NCBI GenBank assembly: GCA_947474225.1
Contig: CANJHS010000006.1
Coordinates: forward strand, 1-64,000
DNA: 64,000 bases
Direction of reading: 5' to 3'
Source of the DNA: Roseiflexaceae bacterium
Lineage (GTDB): Bacteria; Chloroflexota; Chloroflexia; Chloroflexales; Roseiflexaceae
Made by a program: the position numbers and the translations under genes. Below, piece after piece: positions 1-9,129 of the stretch. The notes under the pieces were generated by a model. It worked only from the letters and a program-made list of their open reading frames with translations, did not search any database and was not told where the DNA came from. How positions within the stretch are numbered: the stretch's first letter is position 1; every line of letters starts with the position of its first letter.

Positions 1-603
1 CACATCTCGGCCGTGGGCTTCGACCTCTACTCGCGCTTGCTCGAGCAAGCCGTGCGCGCCATGAAGTTCCGCTTCGATACGACCCAACTCCAACCCAGCG
101 AAGACGCCCAGGCAGCCCCCGCGCCACACAAACGTATCAAAGTCGACGAGAAAGTGCTGGTCACCCCGCTCGTCACCGTCGACCTGCCCCTCAACGCCTT
201 CTTGCCCGTCGATTATATACCTGACGACCAGGTGCGCTTGTCGACCTATCAACACTTAGCCGAGGCACAGACCATCGTCGCCGTCAAGGGGCTGCGTGCC
301 ATGTTACGCGACCGCTTCGGCAAACCACCCGAGCCGGTCGAACACCTGCTCACCTGGCTGCACATCAAATCTCTGGCACTGCAAGCAGGCGTCCCCTCCG
401 TGGTCGCATCCGAGCAGGAGTACATCATCAAACTCCCCGACGGGCACGACGAGCTACGCACGCGCCTCGCGCGCCGCTTCATCCGCGAGCGCCACATCAA
501 AATCGGTCCCCAGTTCGTACGCATCGCCCGCTATCAAGCCGGGGATGCCTGGCTTGAGCACATCGTCGCCGTCCTCGAATGCCTCCAACCCATTCCTGTA
601 TAG
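1..603 (+). CDS. mfd: Transcription-repair coupling factor Mfd, C-terminal fragment (5' end outside window)
   Basis: Frame open from base 1 (HISAVGFDLYSRLLEQAV...), typical TRCF C-terminal domain. Confidence 0.85.
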   Translation, partial: HISAVGFDLYSRLLEQAVRAMKFRFDTTQLQPSEDAQAAPAPHKRIKVDEKVLVTPLVTVDLPLNAFLPVDYIPDDQVRLSTYQHLAEAQTIVAVKGLRAMLRDRFGKPPEPVEHLLTWLHIKSLALQAGVPSVVASEQEYIIKLPDGHDELRTRLARRFIRERHIKIGPQFVRIARYQAGDAWLEHIVAVLECLQPIPV

Positions 604-629
604 GCCATCACCAGAGAAAGAACATCCAC

Positions 630-1604
630 ATGATTCGCACCGTCTACGTCACCGATGCCACCTATGCCCACCACGACCACGAACGCGCCGCACTTGCAGA
701 CTATGACTGCACGTTCACCGTACGCCAGTGCAAAACCGCTGCCGACGTCATCGCCCAATGCGCCGACGCCGAGGCGCTCCTCAACCAATATGCCCCGTTG
801 ACGCGCGAGGTCTTTGCCGCGCTCCCCAATCTCAAAATGGTCGTGCGCTATGGCGTCGGCTACGACAGTGTCGACGTCGCGGCTGCCACAGAACACGGCG
901 TGATGGTGGTCAATGTCCCCGACTACGGCGTCCAAGAGGTCGCCGATCATACCCTGGCGATGCTGTTGGGCATCGTGCGCAAAATCCCACAGACCGTTGC
1001 GTCGGTCAACAGCGGCGTCTGGAACGACAACCTCTTTCACCCCATCCTGGGATTGGCCGACAAAACCGTTGGTCTGCTCGGTTTCGGCAACATCGCCCGC
1101 GAAGTCAACAAGCGCGTCCAAGCTTTCAACATGCGTGTGCTTGCCTACGATCCATTCGTTGCAGCAGATGTCTTTGGCCACCATCAGGTCACCCAAGGGA
1201 GCTGGCAAGACGTGCTCAGCCAATCCGACATCGTCTGCATTCATTTACCGCTGAACGCCGACACAAAACACTTCATCAACGCCGAGCGACTAGCTCTCAT
1301 GAAGCCAACCAGCTATCTGGTCAACACCGCCCGCGGCGGCATCGTCGACGCCCAAGCCCTCGCCGATGCGCTCACCGCACATCGGATCGCCGGCGCCGCC
1401 CTCGACGTGCTCGAACACGAGCCCATGCCGGCCGTGCACCCTCTCCGCGGCGTCGACAACTGCATCATTACCTGCCATATCGCCTGGTATTCCGAGGCAT
1501 CATTGATCCGCCTGCAGCACTATGCAGGCATCGAGATAGCCCGCGTCTGCGCCGGAGGGCAACCAAAGCACGTTGTTAATGCCGGCCAGCTGCGTGCGAA
1601 ATAG
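630..1604 (+). CDS. D-isomer-specific 2-hydroxyacid dehydrogenase (C-terminal binding protein-like)
   Basis: GLLGFGNIAREVNKRVQAF NAD-binding motif, NTARGGIVD, DVLEHEP; start set to MIRTVYVTD rather than the ORF-track M at 579. Confidence 0.88.
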   Translation: MIRTVYVTDATYAHHDHERAALADYDCTFTVRQCKTAADVIAQCADAEALLNQYAPLTREVFAALPNLKMVVRYGVGYDSVDVAAATEHGVMVVNVPDYGVQEVADHTLAMLLGIVRKIPQTVASVNSGVWNDNLFHPILGLADKTVGLLGFGNIAREVNKRVQAFNMRVLAYDPFVAADVFGHHQVTQGSWQDVLSQSDIVCIHLPLNADTKHFINAERLALMKPTSYLVNTARGGIVDAQALADALTAHRIAGAALDVLEHEPMPAVHPLRGVDNCIITCHIAWYSEASLIRLQHYAGIEIARVCAGGQPKHVVNAGQLRAK

Positions 1605-1643
1605 TACGATGAATTATTGAGTGGGGCTTATTGCAAAAATCTT

Positions 1644-1679
1644 TTCGAGCGGGGCTTATTGCAATAAGCCCCGCTCGAA
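1644..1679. repeat. 36-bp perfect palindrome, bidirectional terminator/REP-like
   Basis: TTCGAGCGGGGCTTATTGCAATAAGCCCCGCTCGAA equals its own reverse complement; partial copy GAGTGGGGCTTATTGCAAAAA at 1619-1640. Confidence 0.9.
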
Positions 1680-1733
1680 TTTCTTTATCGAATCATAAAA
1701 CCCGCTCGGATTCAATGCCCACGCCAATGAGCA

Positions 1734-2366
1734 TCACTGCCCGCCAAACACGTACGACGTATACGCAATCGCCTCGCGCACCATGTAGACCCATTCTTCG
1801 ATCGGCCGCGTCGATATCGGCGACGTCTGCGTCGGCGATGCAAACGCATCAAACCCCAAATCATGCGCCATCTTGAGCGACCGCAACATATGGAACGGAT
1901 CGCTCACCAACAGCACACGCTTGAGCCGCAACGGGGCCGCCAGCTGTGCCGCACCCTGCAAGCTTTGCAGCGTCGAGCGCCCTTCCCGTTCCAACAAAAT
2001 ATTCGCCGCTGGCACACCGTTTTCGATCAAGAAGCGCGCGCCTGCATCTGCTTCGGACAGATTGTCGCCGGTGCCGGTGCCACCGGTCACAATAATATAG
2101 TTCACCTGTTTTTTCAAAAAAAGATCGAGCGCATGCGCCAAGCGCGCCGTCAGCACCGGCGACGGCGACCCGGCCCACACCGCTGCCCCCAGCACAATCG
2201 CCGCATCCGCAGGTTGTGTCTCGTCGACGCCACTCTGCACCTTCACCAAATATACCAACCCTGCCAAACACATCCCCACCACCACCACCAGCCACACTAC
2301 CGCCTTGACGATGGTAACCAGCAGCGATTGTTTGGGTCGTGCAATCAAATAATTCGCGTCACTCAT
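1734..2366 (-). CDS. YdcF/ElyC family (DUF218) membrane-anchored protein
   Basis: N-terminal TM, DAAIVLGAAVW, VTGGTGTGDNLSEADAG, LVSDPFHMLR. Confidence 0.85.
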   Translation of the reverse strand: MSDANYLIARPKQSLLVTIVKAVVWLVVVVGMCLAGLVYLVKVQSGVDETQPADAAIVLGAAVWAGSPSPVLTARLAHALDLFLKKQVNYIIVTGGTGTGDNLSEADAGARFLIENGVPAANILLEREGRSTLQSLQGAAQLAAPLRLKRVLLVSDPFHMLRSLKMAHDLGFDAFASPTQTSPISTRPIEEWVYMVREAIAYTSYVFGGQ

Positions 2367-2420
2367 GATTTTTCTCGTATGATGATATGCATATTATAGC
2401 GGTACCACAAAGGCCATCAC

Positions 2421-2750
2421 ATGCACCTCACCTTGCCACCGCGCCAATGGCGCATCCCCATCCTGTTTGCCCTTGCACTCATTGCAGCGGCGTATCTGCG
2501 CATCCCGACGTCCGTTCGTGTCGTCATCTTTGTCGCCATCGCCATTGCCCAAGCCGTCGAACTGTGGCGCAGCCTCTTTTCCAGCAATCGGCCCGGCAAC
2601 GTCACCTATTGGCGCGGCGTCCGCTACGAGACCAAGCGGCAATCTTCCCTCACTGCCGACGATCTACGCGCCCACGTCATTCCCATCCTGGTGCTTGTCA
2701 GTTCCCTGCTGATCGCAGGTGCACTCGGCTTTCGGAGCATCGGTCTGTAG
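2421..2750 (+). CDS. Small membrane protein with two or more TM segments, unknown function
   Basis: 109 aa, hydrophobic segments at both ends, intact ORF. Confidence 0.6.
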   Translation: MHLTLPPRQWRIPILFALALIAAAYLRIPTSVRVVIFVAIAIAQAVELWRSLFSSNRPGNVTYWRGVRYETKRQSSLTADDLRAHVIPILVLVSSLLIAGALGFRSIGL

Positions 2751-2760
2751 CATGAGAAAG

Positions 2761-2791
2761 CGCCACCGTCGTGCGTTGCACGACGGTGGCG
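2761..2791. terminator. Hairpin between convergent genes
   Basis: CGCCACCGTCGTGC-GTT-GCACGACGGTGGCG, perfect 14-bp stem. Confidence 0.8.
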
Positions 2792-2817
2792 TTGCGTTCG
2801 TCTGGATTGCCCCGTGC

Positions 2818-4008
2818 TTACAGGCGTTTATGGTCCTGCGCGTGCCGGGTCGCATATGCAAAAGCGGCGCGACAGGCCGGCACCCGTGCCTCCCAGCTTT
2901 CTCGGCTGGCGCCCGCAACGGCAGCCTGGCGCATCGACTGGAGCCGGTCCGCATCCTGCAACAACTCAATCACCGCGTCGGCATAGGATTCTGCATCATC
3001 TGGTGCCACCAACAACCCGTTTTGGCCATGTTGGACAAACTGGCGCATCTCGCCCACGTCATGCCCGACCACGACAATGCCTGCCCCCAACAATTCGAGC
3101 AATTTGGCCGAGCACCGGGCCCGATTAATCAAACTATCTCGGACCGGTACCAAGGCGACCGAGGCCGAGGCCAGCACGGGCGTTATCGCAGCCGGCTCCA
3201 ACCAGCCATGCATGGTCACCTGATCGGCGATGCCTGCTTCCGCGAGCAACGCCGCAAACGCACGCTCTTCGCCGTGTTCACCCGTGCCGATGACATCGAG
3301 TCGACACGCCGGCAACGCCGCACAAATCCGCGCCACCACCGGTACCAGCTGCGCCACGTCGAACTCCCAAAACCGGGTATACAACACCATGCGCTGGCCA
3401 TCGGCAGGTATCGGCTCGACTACCGCGCTCCCCACGTCTGCCGCATTGGGCAGATACCAGACTGCATCGGGATGACACCCATCGGCCCAACACAAACTCT
3501 GCAAGGTCCTGCTCGCCACCGTCACCGCTGCAGCAGCCCGTGGCAACGTGCGCTCCTGCCAGGCAAACAACCACTTGGCCAGCATCGGGTAGGGCAATTC
3601 GTCGTTCCACCCGCCGGTACCCTCACGATCATCGCAGTCGACCACCAGCGGGATCTGTGGCTGCAGCAATTGCAACCATTGTGCTGCCAACCCTGCATGA
3701 CCTTTTGGCTTAAACAGGTAGACGATTTCAGGCGTACTTGCCTGCACCGCTCGCAGCAACACCCACGCCTGCTGGATGACCCCAACCAAGCCCGGCAGTG
3801 TCGCACGCGCCGTGTGCGTGACGCTTACCCCGTCTACGACAACGGTCGTACCGGCGTCCTGCGGATTGTGAATAGGCGGAGCAATAATCTGCACCCGCAG
3901 CCCCTCGCGCGTCAATGCCTTGGCGAGGGGGAGCATCCGGGCTAAAAGCGTACCCTTCGGCCGAATGCCGAAGGGCGCTATCATGGTGATGCGTTGTGCG
4001 TCCATCAC
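2818..4008 (-). CDS. Glycosyltransferase family 4/1
   Basis: 396 aa; MIAPFGIRPKGTLLARMLPLAKAL..., PVRDSLINRARCSAKLLELLGAGI; GT-B fold pattern. Confidence 0.8.
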   Translation of the reverse strand: MMDAQRITMIAPFGIRPKGTLLARMLPLAKALTREGLRVQIIAPPIHNPQDAGTTVVVDGVSVTHTARATLPGLVGVIQQAWVLLRAVQASTPEIVYLFKPKGHAGLAAQWLQLLQPQIPLVVDCDDREGTGGWNDELPYPMLAKWLFAWQERTLPRAAAAVTVASRTLQSLCWADGCHPDAVWYLPNAADVGSAVVEPIPADGQRMVLYTRFWEFDVAQLVPVVARICAALPACRLDVIGTGEHGEERAFAALLAEAGIADQVTMHGWLEPAAITPVLASASVALVPVRDSLINRARCSAKLLELLGAGIVVVGHDVGEMRQFVQHGQNGLLVAPDDAESYADAVIELLQDADRLQSMRQAAVAGASRESWEARVPACRAAFAYATRHAQDHKRL

Positions 4009-4013
4009 TCTCC

Positions 4014-4958
4014 TTAGAGGCGTGAACGTGGGTCGAGGGCGTCACGCAACCCGTCACCCATGAAGTTGATACTCAACACCGTGACGAAAATCAACGCAGC
4101 AGGAATCAACGACAAGTGCCACGCAGTCTGCAAAAACTGACTGCCGTCGGTGACCAGACGTCCCCATGTTGGGGTGTCCGGTGGGAATCCAATACCCAAG
4201 AACGACAGCGTCGATTCACTCAAAATGGCATTGCCGATCTCGAGTGTCGCGGCAACAATGACCGGGCTCATGGCGTTCGGCAAAATGTGTTTGAACATGA
4301 TGCCCGATTGCTTGACACCGACACAAATTGCTGCTTCGACAAATTCTTTTTGCTTCAGCGAGATGAACTGTGCGCGGACCACCCGGGCGGTCTGCATCCA
4401 CGCCAGAATACCCACCATGACCACAACGATGACAAAGATGCCTAGCTCGAGACCGAGCTTCGCAGTCACCGAATCTCTGAATAAGTAGACCGTCAGCAAC
4501 AACAACGGCAACGTCGGCAACGACAAAAACAAATTGGTGATGAATGTCAGTACTTCATCGGTATAGCCACCGAGGTAGCCCGACACCGCGCCAATCAACG
4601 TGCCCAACGAGACTGCAATCAACATCGCCGCAAAACCGACCGACATCGAAATACGGCCACCATAGATCGCACGTGCAAACTGGTCACGACCGAGATCATC
4701 CGTGCCAAATGGGTGTGCCCATATCGGTGGGCTCAGAATCGTCGCAAAGTCGAGCTCCTCGCGGTTCAACGTCCACAGCGATGGTCCGACCAACACGCCT
4801 ATCGTAATAAATGCAATCACAATCGTCCCGAAAATGGCCAATCGATGCCGTTTGTAGCGGCGCCATGCATCACCCCAGAGGGTGCGCGTTTTTTTGTTGG
4901 CTAATTCGACGATGTCGTTGGCTACTGTATCTGCAGGGTTTGCTACCATAGGAGTCAC
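4014..4958 (-). CDS. ABC transporter permease, OppC/DppC type
   Basis: HPFGTDDLGRDQFARAIYGGRISMSVG; EAAICVGVKQSGIMFKHILPNAMSP. Confidence 0.92.
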   Translation of the reverse strand: MTPMVANPADTVANDIVELANKKTRTLWGDAWRRYKRHRLAIFGTIVIAFITIGVLVGPSLWTLNREELDFATILSPPIWAHPFGTDDLGRDQFARAIYGGRISMSVGFAAMLIAVSLGTLIGAVSGYLGGYTDEVLTFITNLFLSLPTLPLLLLTVYLFRDSVTAKLGLELGIFVIVVVMVGILAWMQTARVVRAQFISLKQKEFVEAAICVGVKQSGIMFKHILPNAMSPVIVAATLEIGNAILSESTLSFLGIGFPPDTPTWGRLVTDGSQFLQTAWHLSLIPAALIFVTVLSINFMGDGLRDALDPRSRL

Positions 4959-4976
4959 CTTCCGCGTATTCAGTGC

Positions 4977-5936
4977 TTAGTTGTATTTGACGCGCGGATC
5001 AAAGACACCATACATGATGTCGGCAATCACATTGAATATAACCACCAGGATCGAGAAGATGAACGACAGCGCCATCACCACCGGGGTGTCGGAGCTTTGA
5101 ATCGAGGTAACCAAGAGCTGCCCCAATCCATTCACCCGGAACAGATTTTCGGTGATAATTGCACCGGCGAAAATTCCTGGTATGCCCAACGCAACCAACG
5201 TAATCACCGGGATGATGCTGTTGACAACGACGTGACGGACAATCACCGCCGTGTCATTCAATCCCTTGGCACGCGCCGTCCGCACATAATCGAGGGGTAA
5301 ATTATCAAGCATCGATGATCGCATAAAACGGGTGAGAGATGCGGTTTGTTGAACAACCAGCACCAACACCGGTAGCACCATCTGATTAATTGCATGTTTA
5401 AACGTCGCAAAATCCTTTATCTCGAGCGTCGTACTATACACAATCGGGAACCATTTGAAATGGATCGCGAAAATCAGCATAAACGAAAGCCCCGTAAAGA
5501 ACGACGGTAATGCTCCACCAATAAACGACAGAAATGTCGCGAGTTGGTCGAAAAACGTATACTGCTTGACTGCCGATATTACCCCAATCGGGATTGCAAT
5601 CAAAATAGCAATCAAGTACGAAATGCCCACTACCTGGAGTGTCTGGGGAATACGCTGCATCACAATGTTGATGACTGGTGACTTCGAAGAAAACGAATAT
5701 CCCCACTCACCCTGGGTCATTGATGATGCCCATTTGTAATATCGGACATACCAAGGCTTGTCCAAACCAAACTGCTCGCGAATCCGGTTGCGCGTGGATG
5801 CAGGAATTGCCGGGTTCAGCGCAAATTGCGCTAACGGGTCACCAGGTGCCAATGCCAAAACGGCAAAAATCAACACGCTAATAAGCAACAGCGTGGGGAA
5901 GGCAACAAGTATCTTACGAATGATGTATTGGGTCAT
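4977..5936 (-). CDS. ABC transporter permease, OppB/DppB type
   Basis: MTQYIIRKILVAFPTLLLISVLIF; DYVRTARAKGLNDTAVIVRHVVVNSIIPVITL. Confidence 0.92.
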   Translation of the reverse strand: MTQYIIRKILVAFPTLLLISVLIFAVLALAPGDPLAQFALNPAIPASTRNRIREQFGLDKPWYVRYYKWASSMTQGEWGYSFSSKSPVINIVMQRIPQTLQVVGISYLIAILIAIPIGVISAVKQYTFFDQLATFLSFIGGALPSFFTGLSFMLIFAIHFKWFPIVYSTTLEIKDFATFKHAINQMVLPVLVLVVQQTASLTRFMRSSMLDNLPLDYVRTARAKGLNDTAVIVRHVVVNSIIPVITLVALGIPGIFAGAIITENLFRVNGLGQLLVTSIQSSDTPVVMALSFIFSILVVIFNVIADIMYGVFDPRVKYN

Positions 5937-5991
5937 GGAGTGACCTCCACGGTGTTCAAAGAGGAAAGGGGGGAATTGCGGAGGTGTAAGA

Positions 5992-6022
5992 AATGGAGGT
6001 TGGGACTAGCCCAACCTCCATT
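5992..6022 (-). terminator. Intercistronic hairpin between substrate-binding-protein and permease genes
   Basis: AATGGAGGTTGGG-ACTAG-CCCAACCTCCATT, 13-bp perfect stem. Confidence 0.75.
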
Positions 6023-6033
6023 CGTGGGGGAGC

Positions 6034-7857
6034 TTACTTGTGCCAGGAATCGATGTTCCACAAGCCCGAGTCAAACGTGTTGTACGTTGGGCCAGTCAAA
6101 CCATTGATGATGGCGTTTGGCGTGCGGCGGTTGACCAACGGAATAACTGCATTGTCGCTGACAAGCAAGTCATTCAACTGGATTGCCAATGCCGTGCGCT
6201 TTGCGGTGTCAAATTCGGCCTTGTACTGAGCAAACAAAGCATCATAGTCCTTGTTGCAGTAACGTCCGTCATTGCCACCGTTCCACTTGTTCTCGGCGGA
6301 GTTGACTTTACCACAGGTCCAACCTTCGAGGTATGCCTGTGAGTCGACGCCGTCTGGACCATTGGTGTACATCTGAATGTCGACATACATCTTGTTCAAG
6401 GTGTCGTCGATACCAACATCACCGGAGAAGAACACACCAGCATCGACAGCCTTCAGGCTGACGGCAATGCCGAGCTCTGCAAGGTTGCTCTTGATGATGG
6501 CCTGCTCGCCTTGGCGAAGGGTGTTGATTGAAGTCTGGAAGTACAGAGTCAATGGCTTGCCATCAGCACCGGCGCGTACGCCGTCTTTTTCTGGGAAGCC
6601 GGCTTCGTCCATCAACTTCTTGGCGCCTTCGATGTCGCGGTCACACTTGGTGTTCTTGCTGTTGACAGCTTCTGGAACAACCAAGATGTTGCAGTTTGCA
6701 ACGCCGGTAGGACCATACAGGTTCTCGACAATTGCAGCACGATCGATGGCCATGTTGATTGCCTGACGAACCTTCGGGTTGGTCAAGAATGGATGTGGCT
6801 GGTCTGGCTCTGAACGCTTCTTGCCCAATGCAGCATCTGGGTTCGAGAAGTTGACGACGATACGCTCGACGCCGAACGAACCACCTGCGATTGGCTGACA
6901 CTTACCACCGGCCAAAATTGGCTCGAGGGCAGCCTTCGGTACCTGAAGATTCCATGCGTAGTCTGCTTCGCCGGTCTGACAAACAGCGTTACCAGCGGTC
7001 GTGGCATCGCCACCACCCTTGATTTCGACGGTGTCGAAGGCGGTCTTGTCTGCGCCACGGTATGCTGGGTTCTTCACGTAGGTAACGGTGTCACCTGGCT
7101 TGAATTCCTTCAGCATGTATGCGTTGGTGCCGATTGGTGCCAAATTGGCAGCCTGACAAGCAGCATCGGTCAAAGCCTTTTCACCGATACAATTTTCAAA
7201 CTGCTTCTTCTGCAAAACCATACCCGAGAAGCCGACGAACGAACCGTATGGGTTCGGGGTTGGCGTAATCCAGGTAATGGTAACCGTGTTGGCATCAACA
7301 GCCGTGATGTCTTTGATGGTGTTGTAGTTCGACACGGTGGTGGCGGCGGTCTTCGGGTCGGAAGCGTACTTCCAGGTGAAGATGACGTCGTCAGCCGTGA
7401 AGTCAGAACCATCTGACCACTTGACACCCTTTTTGAGCTTCCAAGTAACGCTCGTGCCGTCCTTAGCGACGCCACCGTTTTCGATCGTTGGAATCTCTTC
7501 TGCCAGGTATGCAACCAATTCGTCATTCTGGTTGTAGTGAGCGAATGGCTCGAGAATGACGGTTGCTGCGTCGAAGTCCTTGGTGCCCGAAGACACGTGT
7601 GGGTTCAACACGGTTGGTGCCTGCCAGTAGAGAATCTTCAGACTCTTTGGGTCGCCTGCAGGAGCAGCTGGCTCTGCAGTTGGCTCTGGGACTGCGGTTG
7701 CCTCAGGAGCTGCCGTTGGCTCAGCTGCTGGGGCTTCTGCGGCCGCGGTTGGCTCTGCAGCTGGGGCAGCAGCGCCGCCACAAGCCACGAGCAACGGAAG
7801 CAACAATGCTGCTGCCAACAAGGCAGCTGCGCGCTTCCATGACGAAATCGTTCGCAT
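6034..7857 (-). CDS. ABC transporter substrate-binding lipoprotein, family 5 (OppA-like)
   Basis: LLPLLVACGG lipobox, AAPAAEPTAA linker, SBP_bac_5-like body (TWKLKKGVKWSDGSDFTADDVIFTW). Confidence 0.93.
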   Translation of the reverse strand: MRTISSWKRAAALLAAALLLPLLVACGGAAAPAAEPTAAAEAPAAEPTAAPEATAVPEPTAEPAAPAGDPKSLKILYWQAPTVLNPHVSSGTKDFDAATVILEPFAHYNQNDELVAYLAEEIPTIENGGVAKDGTSVTWKLKKGVKWSDGSDFTADDVIFTWKYASDPKTAATTVSNYNTIKDITAVDANTVTITWITPTPNPYGSFVGFSGMVLQKKQFENCIGEKALTDAACQAANLAPIGTNAYMLKEFKPGDTVTYVKNPAYRGADKTAFDTVEIKGGGDATTAGNAVCQTGEADYAWNLQVPKAALEPILAGGKCQPIAGGSFGVERIVVNFSNPDAALGKKRSEPDQPHPFLTNPKVRQAINMAIDRAAIVENLYGPTGVANCNILVVPEAVNSKNTKCDRDIEGAKKLMDEAGFPEKDGVRAGADGKPLTLYFQTSINTLRQGEQAIIKSNLAELGIAVSLKAVDAGVFFSGDVGIDDTLNKMYVDIQMYTNGPDGVDSQAYLEGWTCGKVNSAENKWNGGNDGRYCNKDYDALFAQYKAEFDTAKRTALAIQLNDLLVSDNAVIPLVNRRTPNAIINGLTGPTYNTFDSGLWNIDSWHK

Positions 7858-9129
7858 GTGTTCTGATCCTTTCGAAGAGAACGGAAAATCTTCACAACCC
7901 TCCTACAGACAGGCTTCCACCTGTGTATGAAGATTGCATGAAATGATTCTAGTGGATTTATCAAGGTTCGTCAATCGTATATTCTGCTGTTTTCGTATCG
8001 TAATGCACAAATCTCAACATTTTCTATCATCTGCAGTGCGAATGACACTTTAATAGTCAACAAAGAAACTCATATAACTCGTGTTAATTGTATTATGACA
8101 ATTCACTATTACCTCTCCGTTCGTCGCATGGCATGCATTTTCCTGACAGAGAATGAGATTTTCCGCTGCAGAGAGAAATCAATTGACATGCCAAAACAGA
8201 CGGGAGAAGTCACTCAGTGACTCCTCCCGCAACAACGCACCTGCGAGTAATAATCCACTATTCGTGTCTGCGCGCTCACAAACCCGATTATCATCGAGAT
8301 AAATTGTTCCGCCTTTGAACTTGCAAGCCTGAAATACGATAGTTTGTGAGATTCCCGCTTCTCCTGACATATCGAACGTCACAATGACTCTGACCGTGCT
8401 GTTACACCTCTCGAAACTTCTTCGTACATCGTTCGTACTTCAGCGCCAATGGACTATCCCCAGACTACACTCATTTCTTTCGCACTGCCAATCCAGACTG
8501 CACCTACGTACAACAACGTGGCTTCCTCAGTATCGAATTCTACGAAGCCGCCGTTCCCAGGTGGTATGGTGCATCCAAAAAAGGCGATTGTTGGCGCGAT
8601 GGTCAGTGTTGTATGCGAACGATAACTCCGCACCCGTCAACGTCAAAGGAGCGGTTGAGTTTCGCGGCTCCGTGCACATCAATGTACTTGAGCACGTCGT
8701 GCGTATCGTCAGAATGCTTTTTTGGCGTACGTATTGGTAGTGGTTGTAACGCGTGCAACTATTCTCGATTCGCCAGAACCATGCTGTAACGCAAAAATCT
8801 GCCCACCGAAAATCAAAAAACCTTCTACGCTATCGTGTGCTGGAAAACGACGAACGTGTCTCTTGTTGAGCTGAACCTACGAAACGGGACTCTCTTGATG
8901 TAGTCACTCCCCCGAACATTTTGCAAGATAGCGATTGTCCGGATCCATGCACGAATCGTTGCCGACATCTCGGTCAAGACTGCCGCACCACGCGATGCGT
9001 TGAGTCCGTCAAGTACCGCTATCCTTGCAATCAGAGCAACAAATTCATCTCACATCATCACAGATTAATTTAACTTTTTGGCGTACACATTACGCTATAG
9101 TGCAATAAATTTACCCGCAAAACTGGTGC

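Noticed and set aside
2719-3945. 408-aa + strand ORF antisense to the glycosyltransferase
   Set aside because: Arg/His/Gln-rich low-quality translation, mirror of a well-supported minus-strand gene; typical antisense ORF in GC-rich DNA.
8384-8740. 118-aa + ORF and other short ORFs at 8.0-9.1 kb
   Set aside because: No recognisable motifs, no SD, competing open frames on both strands; not supportable as genes.
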